Source: Bacteroidia bacterium
Lineage (GTDB): Bacteria; Bacteroidota; Bacteroidia; Bacteroidales; Azobacteroidaceae
Direction: 5' to 3'
Assembly (NCBI GenBank): GCA_026000155.1
Contig: BNYG01000041.1
Coordinates: 1 to 17,621, forward strand
Length of the DNA stretch: 17,621 nucleotides
Each line of letters starts with the position of its first letter. Positions within the stretch are counted from its first letter, which is position 1. The position numbers and the translations under genes were made by a program. Below are positions 7,164 through 14,758 of the stretch, in pieces. The notes under the pieces were generated by a model. It did not search any database. It saw only the letters and a program-made list of their open reading frames with translations, and was not told the origin of the DNA.

Positions 7164-8068
7164 AAGGAAAAGTATTCACTATTGCCGGAATCGTAGCCTA
7201 TTGTGTTTTGACGGCTGTCTTTATCGGTTTTCGTCCGGAACATTTATTAATCGCTCTTTTTTTCGGCGCTCTATTTTTTATCAATACAAAATCCCGCAAG
7301 TTTATTGTCGGGTTGCTTCCGTTGATTATTTTTGGTATTTCCTACGATTGGCTGCGCGTTTTTCCTAATTACAAGGTAAACCCGATTGATGTGGAAGGCT
7401 TGTATAATCTGGAAAAATCGCTTTTTGGAATTGTCGAGAATGGAATCCGGCTGATTCCTTCTGAATATTTTGCTTTGCATCATCATGCGGTAGTTGATTT
7501 TCTGGCCGGTATTTCTTACCTGGGATGGGTTCCCATTCCGGTGGCTTTTGCCATCTATCTTTACGTAAAGAACCGGAAGGATTTGTTCCTGCGGTTTTCC
7601 ATGGTTTTCCTTTTTGTTAACCTGATTGGCTTTACCGGTTATTATATTCATCCGGCAGCGCCTCCCTGGTATGCCATGAATTACGGATTTAACCCTGTTT
7701 TGAATACGCCTGGAAATACAGGCGGTTTATTCCGGTTTGACGATTTAATCGGGTTGCCGGTCTTCCATTCCATTTACGGACGGAATGCCAATGTTTTTGC
7801 GGCGGTTCCCTCTTTACATTCCGCTTATCTGGTAGTTGTCCTTTTTTATGCGATAAAAAATAAAAGTCATTGGGCGATTCTTGTAACGGTTGCCTTGTTT
7901 ATGTGCGGCATTTGGTTTACAGCCGTTTATGCAGCGCATCATTATATTGTGGATGTTTTATTAGGTATTCTTTGCGCTTTTATCGGGATATTTTTATTTG
8001 AATACGGATTAATGAAATGGGCTTGTTTCAGGAATTTTTTCAACAAGTATTTGAATTACATACAATAA
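7160..8068 (+). CDS. PAP2-superfamily (AUR1-like) protein, probable inositol phosphorylceramide synthase
   Basis: A 302-residue multi-pass membrane protein of the lipid phosphatase/phosphotransferase fold. The catalytic blocks are [11 protein letters not shown] at 161-171, VPSLHSA at 216-222 and AHHYIVD at 259-265, with H220 and H260 or H261 plus D265 as the expected catalytic set. The [14 protein letters not shown] and HHYIVD forms resemble fungal AUR1 and bacterial inositol-phosphoceramide synthases more than plain PAP phosphatases. The likely reaction moves phosphoinositol from phosphatidylinositol to dihydroceramide. It is coupled to the upstream transferase by an ATGA overlap, which fits stepwise use of its product. 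Serine palmitoyltransferase and ceramide synthase genes are not in the window, so sphingolipid synthesis here is inferred. Confidence 0.88.
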   Translation: MKGKVFTIAGIVAYCVLTAVFIGFRPEHLLIALFFGALFFINTKSRKFIVGLLPLIIFGISYDWLRVFPNYKVNPIDVEGLYNLEKSLFGIVENGIRLIPSEYFALHHHAVVDFLAGISYLGWVPIPVAFAIYLYVKNRKDLFLRFSMVFLFVNLIGFTGYYIHPAAPPWYAMNYGFNPVLNTPGNTGGLFRFDDLIGLPVFHSIYGRNANVFAAVPSLHSAYLVVVLFYAIKNKSHWAILVTVALFMCGIWFTAVYAAHHYIVDVLLGILCAFIGIFLFEYGLMKWACFRNFFNKYLNYIQ

Positions 8069-8092
8069 TTGACGCTCAAAGTATTTTTAACA

Positions 8093-8926
8093 ATGAAAGA
8101 AAAATTAATCAAGAAAGAAGATATTAAAAAACTGCATCCGGTTTTTAGAGGACGTTTGGGTGATGCACTTATCCGGTTTCTTTTCCATTTTACTGGCGCC
8201 AACAAGGTCAATGCTGTTTACAATGCTTCCAAGCACGAAGCGACTGGTTTGGGATTTGTGACTGATTTGCTTGACAAACAGGAAATTATCCGTAAAGTGA
8301 AAAATTACGAAGTACTCGATTCATTCAAAGATACTCCGTTTATTACCGTATCGAACCATCCTTACGGACATATCGACGGTATTATTGCCATCAGTGTAGT
8401 CGCTGCGAAGCGAAAAGATTATAAAATGATGGTTAACTGGATGTTAAGCCGGATTGATACCATGGCAGACCATTTTATCGGGGTGAATCCGTATGCGAAA
8501 GGCAGTAAAATGGCGACTGTTAAATCCAGTGTAGGCGGGGTAAAACAATGCCTTGAACATTTGCGGGAAGGTCATCCGATGGGATTTTTTCCGGCCGGCG
8601 GCGTTTCTTCTCCGCATTGGACCCGCGATCCGGAAGACCGGGAATGGCAAGTTCCCGTATTAAAACTCATCAAAAAAGCGAAAGTGCCGGTGATCCCAAT
8701 GTATATTTCGGGCAATAATTCCTGGTTGTATCGTTTTTTGGGGCTGATTGACTGGCGGATACGCATGGTACGTTTGATGCACGAAGTGACCAATAAAAGG
8801 GGAAGAACAATCAAAGTTATTCTGGGAGAGCCGATTACCGTAGAAGAACAATCCCAGTACGAGGATATTCAGGCTTTCGGGGAATTTTTGAAAGCAAAAA
8901 CCTACGCTTTAAAGAAGGCAGAATGA
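8093..8926 (+). CDS. 1-acyl-glycerol-phosphate-type acyltransferase family protein
   Basis: A 277-residue PlsC-like acyltransferase. The acyl-transfer motif is SNHPYGHIDG at residues 87-96, where the His and the Asp are separated by five residues instead of the classic four. That spacing also occurs in NHPxGxxDG-type members of the family. A second block, GFFPAGGVSS near 164-173, corresponds to the phosphate-binding motif (FPEG-like). The frame extends up to a TTG at 8069, but the ATG at 8093 gives the natural N-terminus. It is last in the plus-strand lipid arm, 24 bases after the PAP2 gene, and probably acylates a lipid precursor. The acceptor (lysophosphatidate, ornithine lipid, glycine lipid or other) cannot be read from sequence. 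Its 3' end overlaps the convergent ATP-grasp gene by 18 bases. Confidence 0.87.
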   Translation: MKEKLIKKEDIKKLHPVFRGRLGDALIRFLFHFTGANKVNAVYNASKHEATGLGFVTDLLDKQEIIRKVKNYEVLDSFKDTPFITVSNHPYGHIDGIIAISVVAAKRKDYKMMVNWMLSRIDTMADHFIGVNPYAKGSKMATVKSSVGGVKQCLEHLREGHPMGFFPAGGVSSPHWTRDPEDREWQVPVLKLIKKAKVPVIPMYISGNNSWLYRFLGLIDWRIRMVRLMHEVTNKRGRTIKVILGEPITVEEQSQYEDIQAFGEFLKAKTYALKKAE

Positions 8927-9766
8927 GGCAATACATTCGGCAATAAAAGGAGCGGCTTCCTCGCGGCAGGGGGCGAAACTGGGCCAGTCGTTGAAATCAA
9001 TGATCCGTATCCGACCATCCTGGCCGATGACACAATCGCCGCCATAGATGCGAATGTTTAAGACTTGGGCTACTTGGTTGCAAATTTCTTTTAACCTGTT
9101 CACATCAAAGGGAATACCTGTTATTTTGCCGTTGATGGCTTCCAATCCGTATTTCGTGTGTTGGCAACTGCAGGGATAGAACCAATGAAAGAAATCCGTC
9201 CCGCTTACGCCGTAAAATTTCACCAAATCACCTTCCAGATGTTCGTTGATGACGATAGAAGAAATATTCCGTAGCGCATATTCCCGGATAAGGCTATCGG
9301 TTTTGGCGCCTACGCGGGCGTACACCACATCATCGCGCTGAATGGCATGAAAATCGCCCCGCTTGATCCAACAATCAGAGCCTAAAGAACTTAAATCGAC
9401 TGAAGACGGATCGTTGGTCTGAACGATTATCGTTTTCGGATAAGGGATATGATGGGCAATCAAAAGGCGCGTCATTTTTTCACGCCTGCAATTGTTAATT
9501 CCATAACCGGAATTAATCACTTTTTTCCCTTCGTCCTCCAAGGCTTGCAATTTTTCAACCGTCCGGGTATCCCGCGCCATAGTATAGATAAAATCACCGG
9601 TAACCGGAGTGTTCAAGAATTCCTCTTCCGAATATTCCGTCACTTCAAAACCGTGCTTTTTCAGATGTTCTGAAGCCAAGTTAAAAATAGCAGCATCATT
9701 TTCGATATGATTCGGCGAATACTGCGTATCTCGTCTTACTCCTGTGATTTTAATCATTTTGCTCAT
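8909..9766 (-). CDS. ATP-grasp domain protein of unknown substrate
   Basis: A 285-residue protein with ATP-grasp features. K135 in WIKRGDFHA and E175/K183 in NEHLEGDLVKFYGV fit the nucleotide pocket. D244, D257 and N259 in the C-terminal IDFNDWPSF block fit the metal-binding acids. ATP-grasp enzymes usually form an amide or related bond through an acyl-phosphate; a minority, such as the inositol polyphosphate kinases ITPK, phosphorylate alcohols. I cannot assign the substrate. It is last in a four-gene minus-strand set and overlaps the nucleotidyltransferase gene by 17 bases (8 if Met4 at 9757 is the start), so the two are probably translationally coupled. Its 3' end overlaps the acyltransferase gene. 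Not recognised beyond the fold. Confidence 0.8.
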   Translation of the reverse strand: MSKMIKITGVRRDTQYSPNHIENDAAIFNLASEHLKKHGFEVTEYSEEEFLNTPVTGDFIYTMARDTRTVEKLQALEDEGKKVINSGYGINNCRREKMTRLLIAHHIPYPKTIIVQTNDPSSVDLSSLGSDCWIKRGDFHAIQRDDVVYARVGAKTDSLIREYALRNISSIVINEHLEGDLVKFYGVSGTDFFHWFYPCSCQHTKYGLEAINGKITGIPFDVNRLKEICNQVAQVLNIRIYGGDCVIGQDGRIRIIDFNDWPSFAPCREEAAPFIAECIASFCLL

Positions 9767-10457
9767 TATTTAAAAAATCTTCTGCTTTTTGAATATCTTC
9801 CGCATGATCTACATCCACTATTTTGCTGAACGGATAGGCTTTCAGTTTCAATCCGTCAGCAATCAATTGCCGTTGATAGTTACGCATACGCGACATCCCT
9901 TTTTCCATGCACCGGTCAAGAGTCGTTATCGCCCGGGGTGTCAAACCATAAATGCCTCCGGAAATATATTGAGCGCCGGAAGTATCCGAAAAGCCGTTAA
10001 TTTGTGCTGTTTTTTCGTCTGTCGAAACGTATAAAGGTTTTTCATCGTCAATATAATCCGTTACCGCCATTGATCCGTCGCTTGCCGTATCATTCTCAAA
10101 ATTACGGATATAGGAGGCAAATTCTTCTTCTTTAAAAACCGTATCGACCGTAGTCAGGCAAAATTTGCCTCCCTGCAAAAAGCGGCTCAATTCGTAAAAA
10201 CTGTGCATGGAACTGGGTGTGGATTTGATGATTAAATGCAAGGGAACCGTCAATGGTAAAGACTCCATATACTTGCGCACTTCGGTCATTTCTTCATTGA
10301 TAATAATGCTTACCGATTGGGCATTATTCCGGCAGAAGATAGCAATCAAGCGAGCAATCAAGGGTACTCCATTCAATTCAACGAGTGGTTTAGGTATTTT
10401 CACGCCGTCTTGTACCAAGCGTGATCCCTCCCCGGCAGCGATTATAGCGTAATTCAT
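9750..10457 (-). CDS. Sugar-phosphate-type nucleotidyltransferase
   Basis: A 235-residue NTP transferase (GT-A-like Rossmann fold). It starts with the signature AAGEGSRL (residues 7-14) followed by KPL (23-25), the nucleotide-binding loop and lysine. LTTVDTVF near 101-108 supplies the likely metal-binding D105, and VDVDHAEDIQKAE near the C-terminus is a second acidic site typical of the group. Such enzymes activate a phosphorylated compound as an NDP or CMP derivative. The acceptor could be a sugar phosphate, a polyol phosphate or an aminoalcohol phosphate. It begins 8 bases after the PdxA-like stop and overlaps the ATP-grasp start, so it is tightly coupled to both. No sugar-chain or capsule genes are adjacent, which makes an ordinary surface-polysaccharide role less obvious. 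Confidence 0.84.
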   Translation of the reverse strand: MNYAIIAAGEGSRLVQDGVKIPKPLVELNGVPLIARLIAIFCRNNAQSVSIIINEEMTEVRKYMESLPLTVPLHLIIKSTPSSMHSFYELSRFLQGGKFCLTTVDTVFKEEEFASYIRNFENDTASDGSMAVTDYIDDEKPLYVSTDEKTAQINGFSDTSGAQYISGGIYGLTPRAITTLDRCMEKGMSRMRNYQRQLIADGLKLKAYPFSKIVDVDHAEDIQKAEDFLNNEQND

Positions 10458-10465
10458 ATTCTGTA

Positions 10466-11503
10466 TTAGATGTCTTCTTTTGTCAGATCCAATTTTTCGT
10501 TGTCCGAACCACGTTCAAAATATTGTTTTTTCAGCGGATTGCTGTGTATTTCCTTATCGGTTTCCCGGTTGTGGTAAATGTCAATGGCCAGATACAGGGC
10601 GTTTCTTAATGAATCGGGCGAACTTTCGTTTTTCCCGGCTTTTTCAAACGAAGTATTTTGATTGGGCGCCGTGATAATATACGGCAAATTGCCGATGAAA
10701 AGCGCGTTTTCTTCGTTGCTGATCATTTGAAAAGCAACGATTCCCTGATCGTAATACATGGCTAAGACGGCATCGAATTGTTTGTGCCGGTCCGAAGCGA
10801 AAAAATCGTCTGCTGTGTAGGGACCAAAACAATGCACACCGGCGTCGGAGGCTGCTTTGATGGCAAGCGTAGTGGTTTCTTCCATATCCACCTGCGGATT
10901 CAGGGACAAGACGGCTATCCGGGGGAACGTAATCATAAAGTCGCGAATTAAGGCGGATTGCAATACCTTGATTTTTTCCGTCAACATCTCCCGGGTCAGG
11001 AGGGAAGGAACTTCAGCCAGCGTCACTTTATCGGTTGCCAGCGCTATCCGGAAACTGTTATTAACCAATATTCTCAGTCCGTTTTCCGCTCCGTCTGTTT
11101 TTGTTTCAATAGAGTGGGTCGAGCCGGTAGCAGCAGGAGCCGTTATAAGGGCGTCAATAACACCGGATTTCAAATCTTCCAGCGCTTTGGCTAAAGCTTG
11201 ATCTGCGGACTTTGCACTTTCGACAGTCGGTTTTCCTAATTCGACCACGGTTTCTTCACCGGTAACGTTGATAATATTGAGGCGATTGCCTCCGGCATCT
11301 TCCGCACGGTTGATATTGCTGACATTCAGGGAAGGCAGTTCGAGCGCTTTCCGGTGGTAAGCCAATATTTTGGAAGAGCCGTACAGAACAGGAATACAAG
11401 ATTCGAAAATGCGTGCATCGTCAAATGTTTTCAGAATCAATTCGTAGGCAATACCGTTTATATCTCCGTGGCTAATTCCGACCTTTATGATTTTTTCACT
11501 CAT
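10466..11503 (-). CDS. PdxA-family protein lacking the metal-binding histidines
   Basis: A 345-residue homologue of 4-hydroxythreonine-4-phosphate dehydrogenase (pyridoxal phosphate synthesis). Landmarks in order: GISHGDINGIAYELILK at 9-25, LITAPAATGS at 119-128, VLSLNPQ at 198-204, FGPYTADDFF at 226-235, VLAMYYDQG at 246-254, and a C-terminal NPLKKQYFERG. The length and C-terminus fit Bacteroidetes PdxA. However, the zinc ligands of PdxA are gone. The GHTE block is missing near 137-143, the His of LNPHAGE is Gln204, and the His of MYHDQG is Tyr251. DHGTA is replaced by NQNTS (281-285). The frame is intact, so this looks like a repurposed enzyme rather than a dead gene. The ATG at 11503 has GAGAAACAAG before it. 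It lies between a HAD phosphatase (23-base gap) and a nucleotidyltransferase (8-base gap). Confidence 0.85.
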   Translation of the reverse strand: MSEKIIKVGISHGDINGIAYELILKTFDDARIFESCIPVLYGSSKILAYHRKALELPSLNVSNINRAEDAGGNRLNIINVTGEETVVELGKPTVESAKSADQALAKALEDLKSGVIDALITAPAATGSTHSIETKTDGAENGLRILVNNSFRIALATDKVTLAEVPSLLTREMLTEKIKVLQSALIRDFMITFPRIAVLSLNPQVDMEETTTLAIKAASDAGVHCFGPYTADDFFASDRHKQFDAVLAMYYDQGIVAFQMISNEENALFIGNLPYIITAPNQNTSFEKAGKNESSPDSLRNALYLAIDIYHNRETDKEIHSNPLKKQYFERGSDNEKLDLTKEDI

Positions 11504-11526
11504 ACTTGTTTCTCTTATTTCTAAAT

Positions 11527-12249
11527 TCAATATGCAAATGTACAATTTTTAATTGAATAAAGACTCCACTTATCTAAACTACTGATCAAATTTTCAATAT
11601 TGTTTGCCAGCGCTTTCATGGACGGATACATCGCATTGGCGCCGGCATCCCACAGAACTTTATCGGGTAGCGGGCCGGTGTTGACGGCGACCGTGTAAAT
11701 TCCCGCAGCCCGGCCGGATTCGATGCCTAAAGGAGCATTTTCAATGATAATGGCTTCGCCGGACAGGAGGTTGCCTTTTTGCAATCCCATTAAATACGGT
11801 TCGGGATGCGGTTTTCCGTATTTTACATCGTAAGCCGTTACCATTAATTTTTTATCAAAAAAACCGGGATAATGTTTATCTATTTTATCAAACAAGGATT
11901 TTTGCCCGGAACCGGTGACGATGATGCGTTGCAAACCCAAGTCTTTTACTTTTTGCAATACTTCCCAAGCGCCGGGCATCGGTTGGGCTTCCGGATGCTC
12001 CAATTCTACAAAACGTTTTGTCTTTTTTTCGTAAAGCGTTTTTATTTCTTCCGGTGTAGCATTGCGGCCGAAAGTCTGGTTGAAAAGAATATTGATCGTA
12101 GCATGACCTGTTCGTCCTTCATGCAAATAATATTCTTCTATGAGAGACATCACGCCTACACTCGACATCGTATCGTACCACGCTTGAACATGTCCCGGCA
12201 TGGAGTCGTACAAGACTCCATCCATATCGAAAAGTACAGCTTTAATCAT
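11527..12249 (-). CDS. HAD family phosphatase (beta-phosphoglucomutase-like subfamily)
   Basis: A 240-residue cytoplasmic HAD hydrolase. Motif I is FDMDGVLYDS (D8 and D10), motif II is IVTGSGQKS, motif III is YGKPHPEPY and motif IV is IIIENAPLGIESG, where Asn stands in the acidic pair position more often filled by Asp. A helical cap (about residues 15-80) follows motif I, as in beta-phosphoglucomutase and sugar-phosphate phosphatases. It lies 42 bases after pgi, a gap holding a short inverted repeat, and 23 bases before the PdxA-like gene. It may belong functionally to the PdxA-like, nucleotidyltransferase and ATP-grasp set as its phosphatase. A general sugar-phosphate clean-up role beside pgi is equally possible. 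Confidence 0.87.
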   Translation of the reverse strand: MIKAVLFDMDGVLYDSMPGHVQAWYDTMSSVGVMSLIEEYYLHEGRTGHATINILFNQTFGRNATPEEIKTLYEKKTKRFVELEHPEAQPMPGAWEVLQKVKDLGLQRIIVTGSGQKSLFDKIDKHYPGFFDKKLMVTAYDVKYGKPHPEPYLMGLQKGNLLSGEAIIIENAPLGIESGRAAGIYTVAVNTGPLPDKVLWDAGANAMYPSMKALANNIENLISSLDKWSLYSIKNCTFAY

Positions 12250-12257
12250 ATCTTGGG

Positions 12258-12278
12258 ATTGCGGGTCAAGCCCGCAAT
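12258..12278. repeat. Short inverted repeat (copy 1), HAD-pgi gap
   Basis: ATTGCGGG and CCCGCAAT flank a 5-base TCAAG loop. It occupies most of the 42-base gap between pgi and the HAD gene. It is the same element as copies in pgi and at 13654, 13716 and 17161. Confidence 0.85.
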
Positions 12279-12291
12279 GACAATGTGTTTT

Positions 12292-13632
12292 TTAATATCC
12301 CGGTTTGTTCAACAACCTGAACATGTTCTTTTTGTAAGCTTCCACTCCCGGCTGGTCAAATGGATTCACTCCCAAGAGATAACCGCTGACGCCGCAGGCC
12401 CGTTCAAAGAAATAAAGCAATTGTCCCAAATAATAGGCGTTTAATTCGGGAATTTCGATCCGGATATTAGGTACTCCTCCGTCCACGTGGGCTAATTGAG
12501 TGCCCAGTTCCGCCATTTTATTCACATGATCGACCCGTTGACCGGCCAGGAAATTCAAACCGTCCAAATCCTGTTCGTCGAAAGGCACTTCTACGCTGTA
12601 AGTGGGACGGGCAATGGAAATCACCGTTTCAAAAATGCTCCGTTCGCCTTCCTGAATCCATTGTCCCATGGAATGCAGGTCGGTAGTGAAATCGACGGCT
12701 GCCGTAAAAATTCCCTTGTGTTCTTTGCCTTCACTTTCGCCGTACAATTGTTTCCACCATTCGGAAACATAATGCAGTTTCGGATGAAAATTGGCTAAGA
12801 TTTCTATTTTCTTTCCGCTCTTGTACAATTCATTACGGGTAGCGGCATAGATTTCAGCCGGGTTGTTTTCAAATGGTACCTCGCTTCCTGTGGCTTGTTC
12901 CATCGCCGCAGCGCCTGCAATCAATTGTTTGATATCAATGCCTGCTACTGCAACCGGAAGCAATCCTACCGGAGTCAAAACGGAAAAACGTCCGCCGACA
13001 TTATCCGGAATGACGTAGGTTTTATATCCTTCCTTGTTTGCCAATGTCCGTAAAGCACCCCGTGCCTTGTCGGTTACCGCCACAATCCGCGTCTTGGCTT
13101 CTTCTTTTCCAACGGCATCTTCCAATTGTTTTTTCAGAATACGGAAAGCCAAAGCCGGTTCGGTGGTGGTGCCCGATTTGGAAATATTGATAATACCGAA
13201 CGATTTGCCTTGCAAATAGCCGGATAATTCATGCAAATAATCTTCTCCGATATTGTGACCGGCATAAACAATAATAGGATGAGTTTGCGGGTCAAGCCCG
13301 CAATGACAGTAGTTGTCGAAGGTGCCGGAAAGCGCATCAATCACCGCTTTGGCGCCCAGATAACTTCCGCCGATTCCCACTACCACAACGACTTCGCATT
13401 TGGAGCGAAGAGTATTGGCTGTTTCCTGGATATCCGCAATTTCCGCTTCGGTAATAGAAGAAGGAAGATGCAGCCAGCCTAAGAAGTCATAGCCTTTTCC
13501 AGTGCCGTTTTCCAAGGTTTTGTTGCAGGCCGTCGCTTGGTCGGCTTGGGCGTACACTTGTTCTTTTGTGAGGGCGAATGATGATTCGCCCCTACCTAAT
13601 GCCTTTTCAATGTCTAATACAATCTTTTCCAT
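12292..13632 (-). CDS. pgi: Glucose-6-phosphate isomerase with two in-frame repeat-derived segments
   Basis: Interconverts glucose 6-phosphate and fructose 6-phosphate in glycolysis. It also controls the glucose 6-phosphate used by MIPS. The 446-residue protein has the sugar-phosphate loop SKSGTT (151-156), the signature DNVGGRFSV (210-218), the catalytic region QLYGESEGK (296-303) and a C-terminal EAYKKNMF with the catalytic Lys. Two stretches do not look like normal Pgi. Residues 13-20 (GRGESSFA) are encoded by an inverted repeat. Residues 109-116 (CHCGLDPQ) are encoded by the same element that is dispersed between genes nearby. Both lie in variable surface-type positions and keep the frame, so the enzyme is probably active. 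It is preceded by gpsA, with 118 bases holding two more repeat copies. Confidence 0.95.
   Translation of the reverse strand: MEKIVLDIEKALGRGESSFALTKEQVYAQADQATACNKTLENGTGKGYDFLGWLHLPSSITEAEIADIQETANTLRSKCEVVVVVGIGGSYLGAKAVIDALSGTFDNYCHCGLDPQTHPIIVYAGHNIGEDYLHELSGYLQGKSFGIINISKSGTTTEPALAFRILKKQLEDAVGKEEAKTRIVAVTDKARGALRTLANKEGYKTYVIPDNVGGRFSVLTPVGLLPVAVAGIDIKQLIAGAAAMEQATGSEVPFENNPAEIYAATRNELYKSGKKIEILANFHPKLHYVSEWWKQLYGESEGKEHKGIFTAAVDFTTDLHSMGQWIQEGERSIFETVISIARPTYSVEVPFDEQDLDGLNFLAGQRVDHVNKMAELGTQLAHVDGGVPNIRIEIPELNAYYLGQLLYFFERACGVSGYLLGVNPFDQPGVEAYKKNMFRLLNKPGY
13285..13303. repeat. Short inverted repeat (copy 2) inside pgi
   Basis: TTGCGGG and CCCGCAA flank TCAAG, followed by ATGACAG as in the full-length copy at 17161. 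On the minus strand it is translated in frame as CHCGLDPQ, residues 109-116 of Pgi. Confidence 0.88.
13572..13591. repeat. Second type of inverted repeat inside pgi
   Basis: GGGCGAAT and ATTCGCCC form an 8-bp stem around GATG. It lies near the 5' end of pgi and is translated as GRGESSFA (residues 13-20). The sequence differs from the GCGGGTCAAG element. From memory, similar GGGCGAAT palindromes are dispersed in many bacterial genomes. Confidence 0.75.
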
Positions 13633-13653
13633 ATTATTTTTCTTTATTCTGTC

Positions 13654-13674
13654 ATTGCGGGCTTGACCCGCAAT
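13654..13674. repeat. Short inverted repeat (copy 3), pgi-gpsA gap
   Basis: ATTGCGGG and CCCGCAAT flank CTTGA, with CTGTC before the left arm. This is the opposite orientation to copy 1. It lies 22 bases upstream of the pgi ATG, so it is in the pgi leader region of the transcript. Confidence 0.85.
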
Positions 13675-13715
13675 CCCCTGCTAATCGTTAATAGCCCTTT
13701 AACGGACATCATGAG

Positions 13716-13736
13716 ATGGCGGGTCAAGCCCGCCAT
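13716..13736. repeat. Short inverted repeat (copy 4), variant with compensated base pair
   Basis: ATGGCGGG and CCCGCCAT flank TCAAG. Compared with copy 1, the third base of the left arm and its partner in the right arm have both changed (T-A to G-C), so pairing is kept. It lies 15 bases after the gpsA stop, between gpsA and copy 3. Confidence 0.85.
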
Positions 13737-13750
13737 GACAAAAGTTTACT

Positions 13751-14746
13751 TTATTTAAATGTTTCTGTTAGTTTCCGTATGGCCGGAACGGCTGATTTCC
13801 GTTCATATAAAATGGAATACACCGCATCCAAAATCGGCATATCCACCCGGTATTCGTTATTGATTTCCTTTATACATTTGGTGCCGAAATAGCCTTCGGC
13901 AATCATTTCCATTTCTAACTGAGCGGTTTTGACCGAATACCCTTTCCCTATCATCGTTCCGAAAATCCGGTTGCGGCTGAACCGTGAATAGGTCGTTACC
14001 AATAAATCGCCCAAGTACGCCGAACCGCAGATATTCCGGTCTAACGGACAAACTGCATCTATAAATCGCGCCATTTCATCAATCGAATTGGATACTAATA
14101 TCGCCTGGAAATTGTCGCCGTATTTCAATCCGTGGCAAATACCGGATACAATCGCATAGACATTTTTCAATACCGAAGCATATTCTATTCCGGTAACGTC
14201 TTTACTCGTAGCTGTTTTTATAAAATGTGTATTGAATAAACCGGATAATACCTGCGCTCTTTCTTCGTTGGTACAGCCAATTGTGAGGTAAGATAAACGT
14301 TCCAACGCCACTTCTTCGGCATGGCACGGACCTCCCAAGACGGCCATATTGTCTTCCGGAACGTCATAAAATTTGGCAAAATAATCGGCAACCAGCATAT
14401 TTTCGTCCGGCACAATTCCTTTGATAGCCGATACAATTACTTTGTCTTTGAGGGGTGTATGCAGTTTCTGAAGATGCTGCTTGAGGAAAGGGGAAGGAGT
14501 CGCAAAAATCAAGGTATCGCTATTTTCCACTACCTCATTAATATCGTCATAGAATTGGATATTATCCACATTGAACTTTACTCCTGTCAAATACGAAGGA
14601 TTATGCCCAAGGCTCTGTAACTCTTCGATTTGTTCCGGACGGCGCATATACCAGTTAAAATTGATCTGCGTCATCGAAATTATTTTGGCAATGGCGGTCG
14701 CCCAGCTTCCGCCACCCATTATACCTACTCTACCCGGGATACTCAT
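13751..14746 (-). CDS. gpsA: Glycerol-3-phosphate dehydrogenase [NAD(P)+]
   Basis: Reduces dihydroxyacetone phosphate to sn-glycerol 3-phosphate, the backbone for phospholipids. The 331-residue length is typical. The Rossmann loop is GIMGGGSWATAIAKI at residues 8-22, followed by ATPSPFLKQHL and VIVSAIKGI. The catalytic Lys region is YASVLKNVYAIVSGI, and the C-terminal domain has GSAYLGDLLVTTYSRFSRNR. It lies 12 bases after lysS and is followed by pgi after 118 bases, an order I recall from other Bacteroidales. It supplies the glycerol backbone for the lipid genes in the left half of the window. Confidence 0.95.
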   Translation of the reverse strand: MSIPGRVGIMGGGSWATAIAKIISMTQINFNWYMRRPEQIEELQSLGHNPSYLTGVKFNVDNIQFYDDINEVVENSDTLIFATPSPFLKQHLQKLHTPLKDKVIVSAIKGIVPDENMLVADYFAKFYDVPEDNMAVLGGPCHAEEVALERLSYLTIGCTNEERAQVLSGLFNTHFIKTATSKDVTGIEYASVLKNVYAIVSGICHGLKYGDNFQAILVSNSIDEMARFIDAVCPLDRNICGSAYLGDLLVTTYSRFSRNRIFGTMIGKGYSVKTAQLEMEMIAEGYFGTKCIKEINNEYRVDMPILDAVYSILYERKSAVPAIRKLTETFK

Positions 14747-14758
14747 TGAAAGTCGTGT

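Noticed and set aside
10466..11503. Pseudogene call for the PdxA-like gene
   Set aside because: The frame is intact over 345 codons with normal spacing to its neighbours and a conserved C-terminus; only specific active-site residues have changed.
11504..11545. N-terminal extension of the PdxA-like protein (MYICILNLEIRETS)
   Set aside because: It would run into the HAD gene's 3' end. The ATG at 11503 has a purine-rich site before it and gives the usual PdxA beginning.
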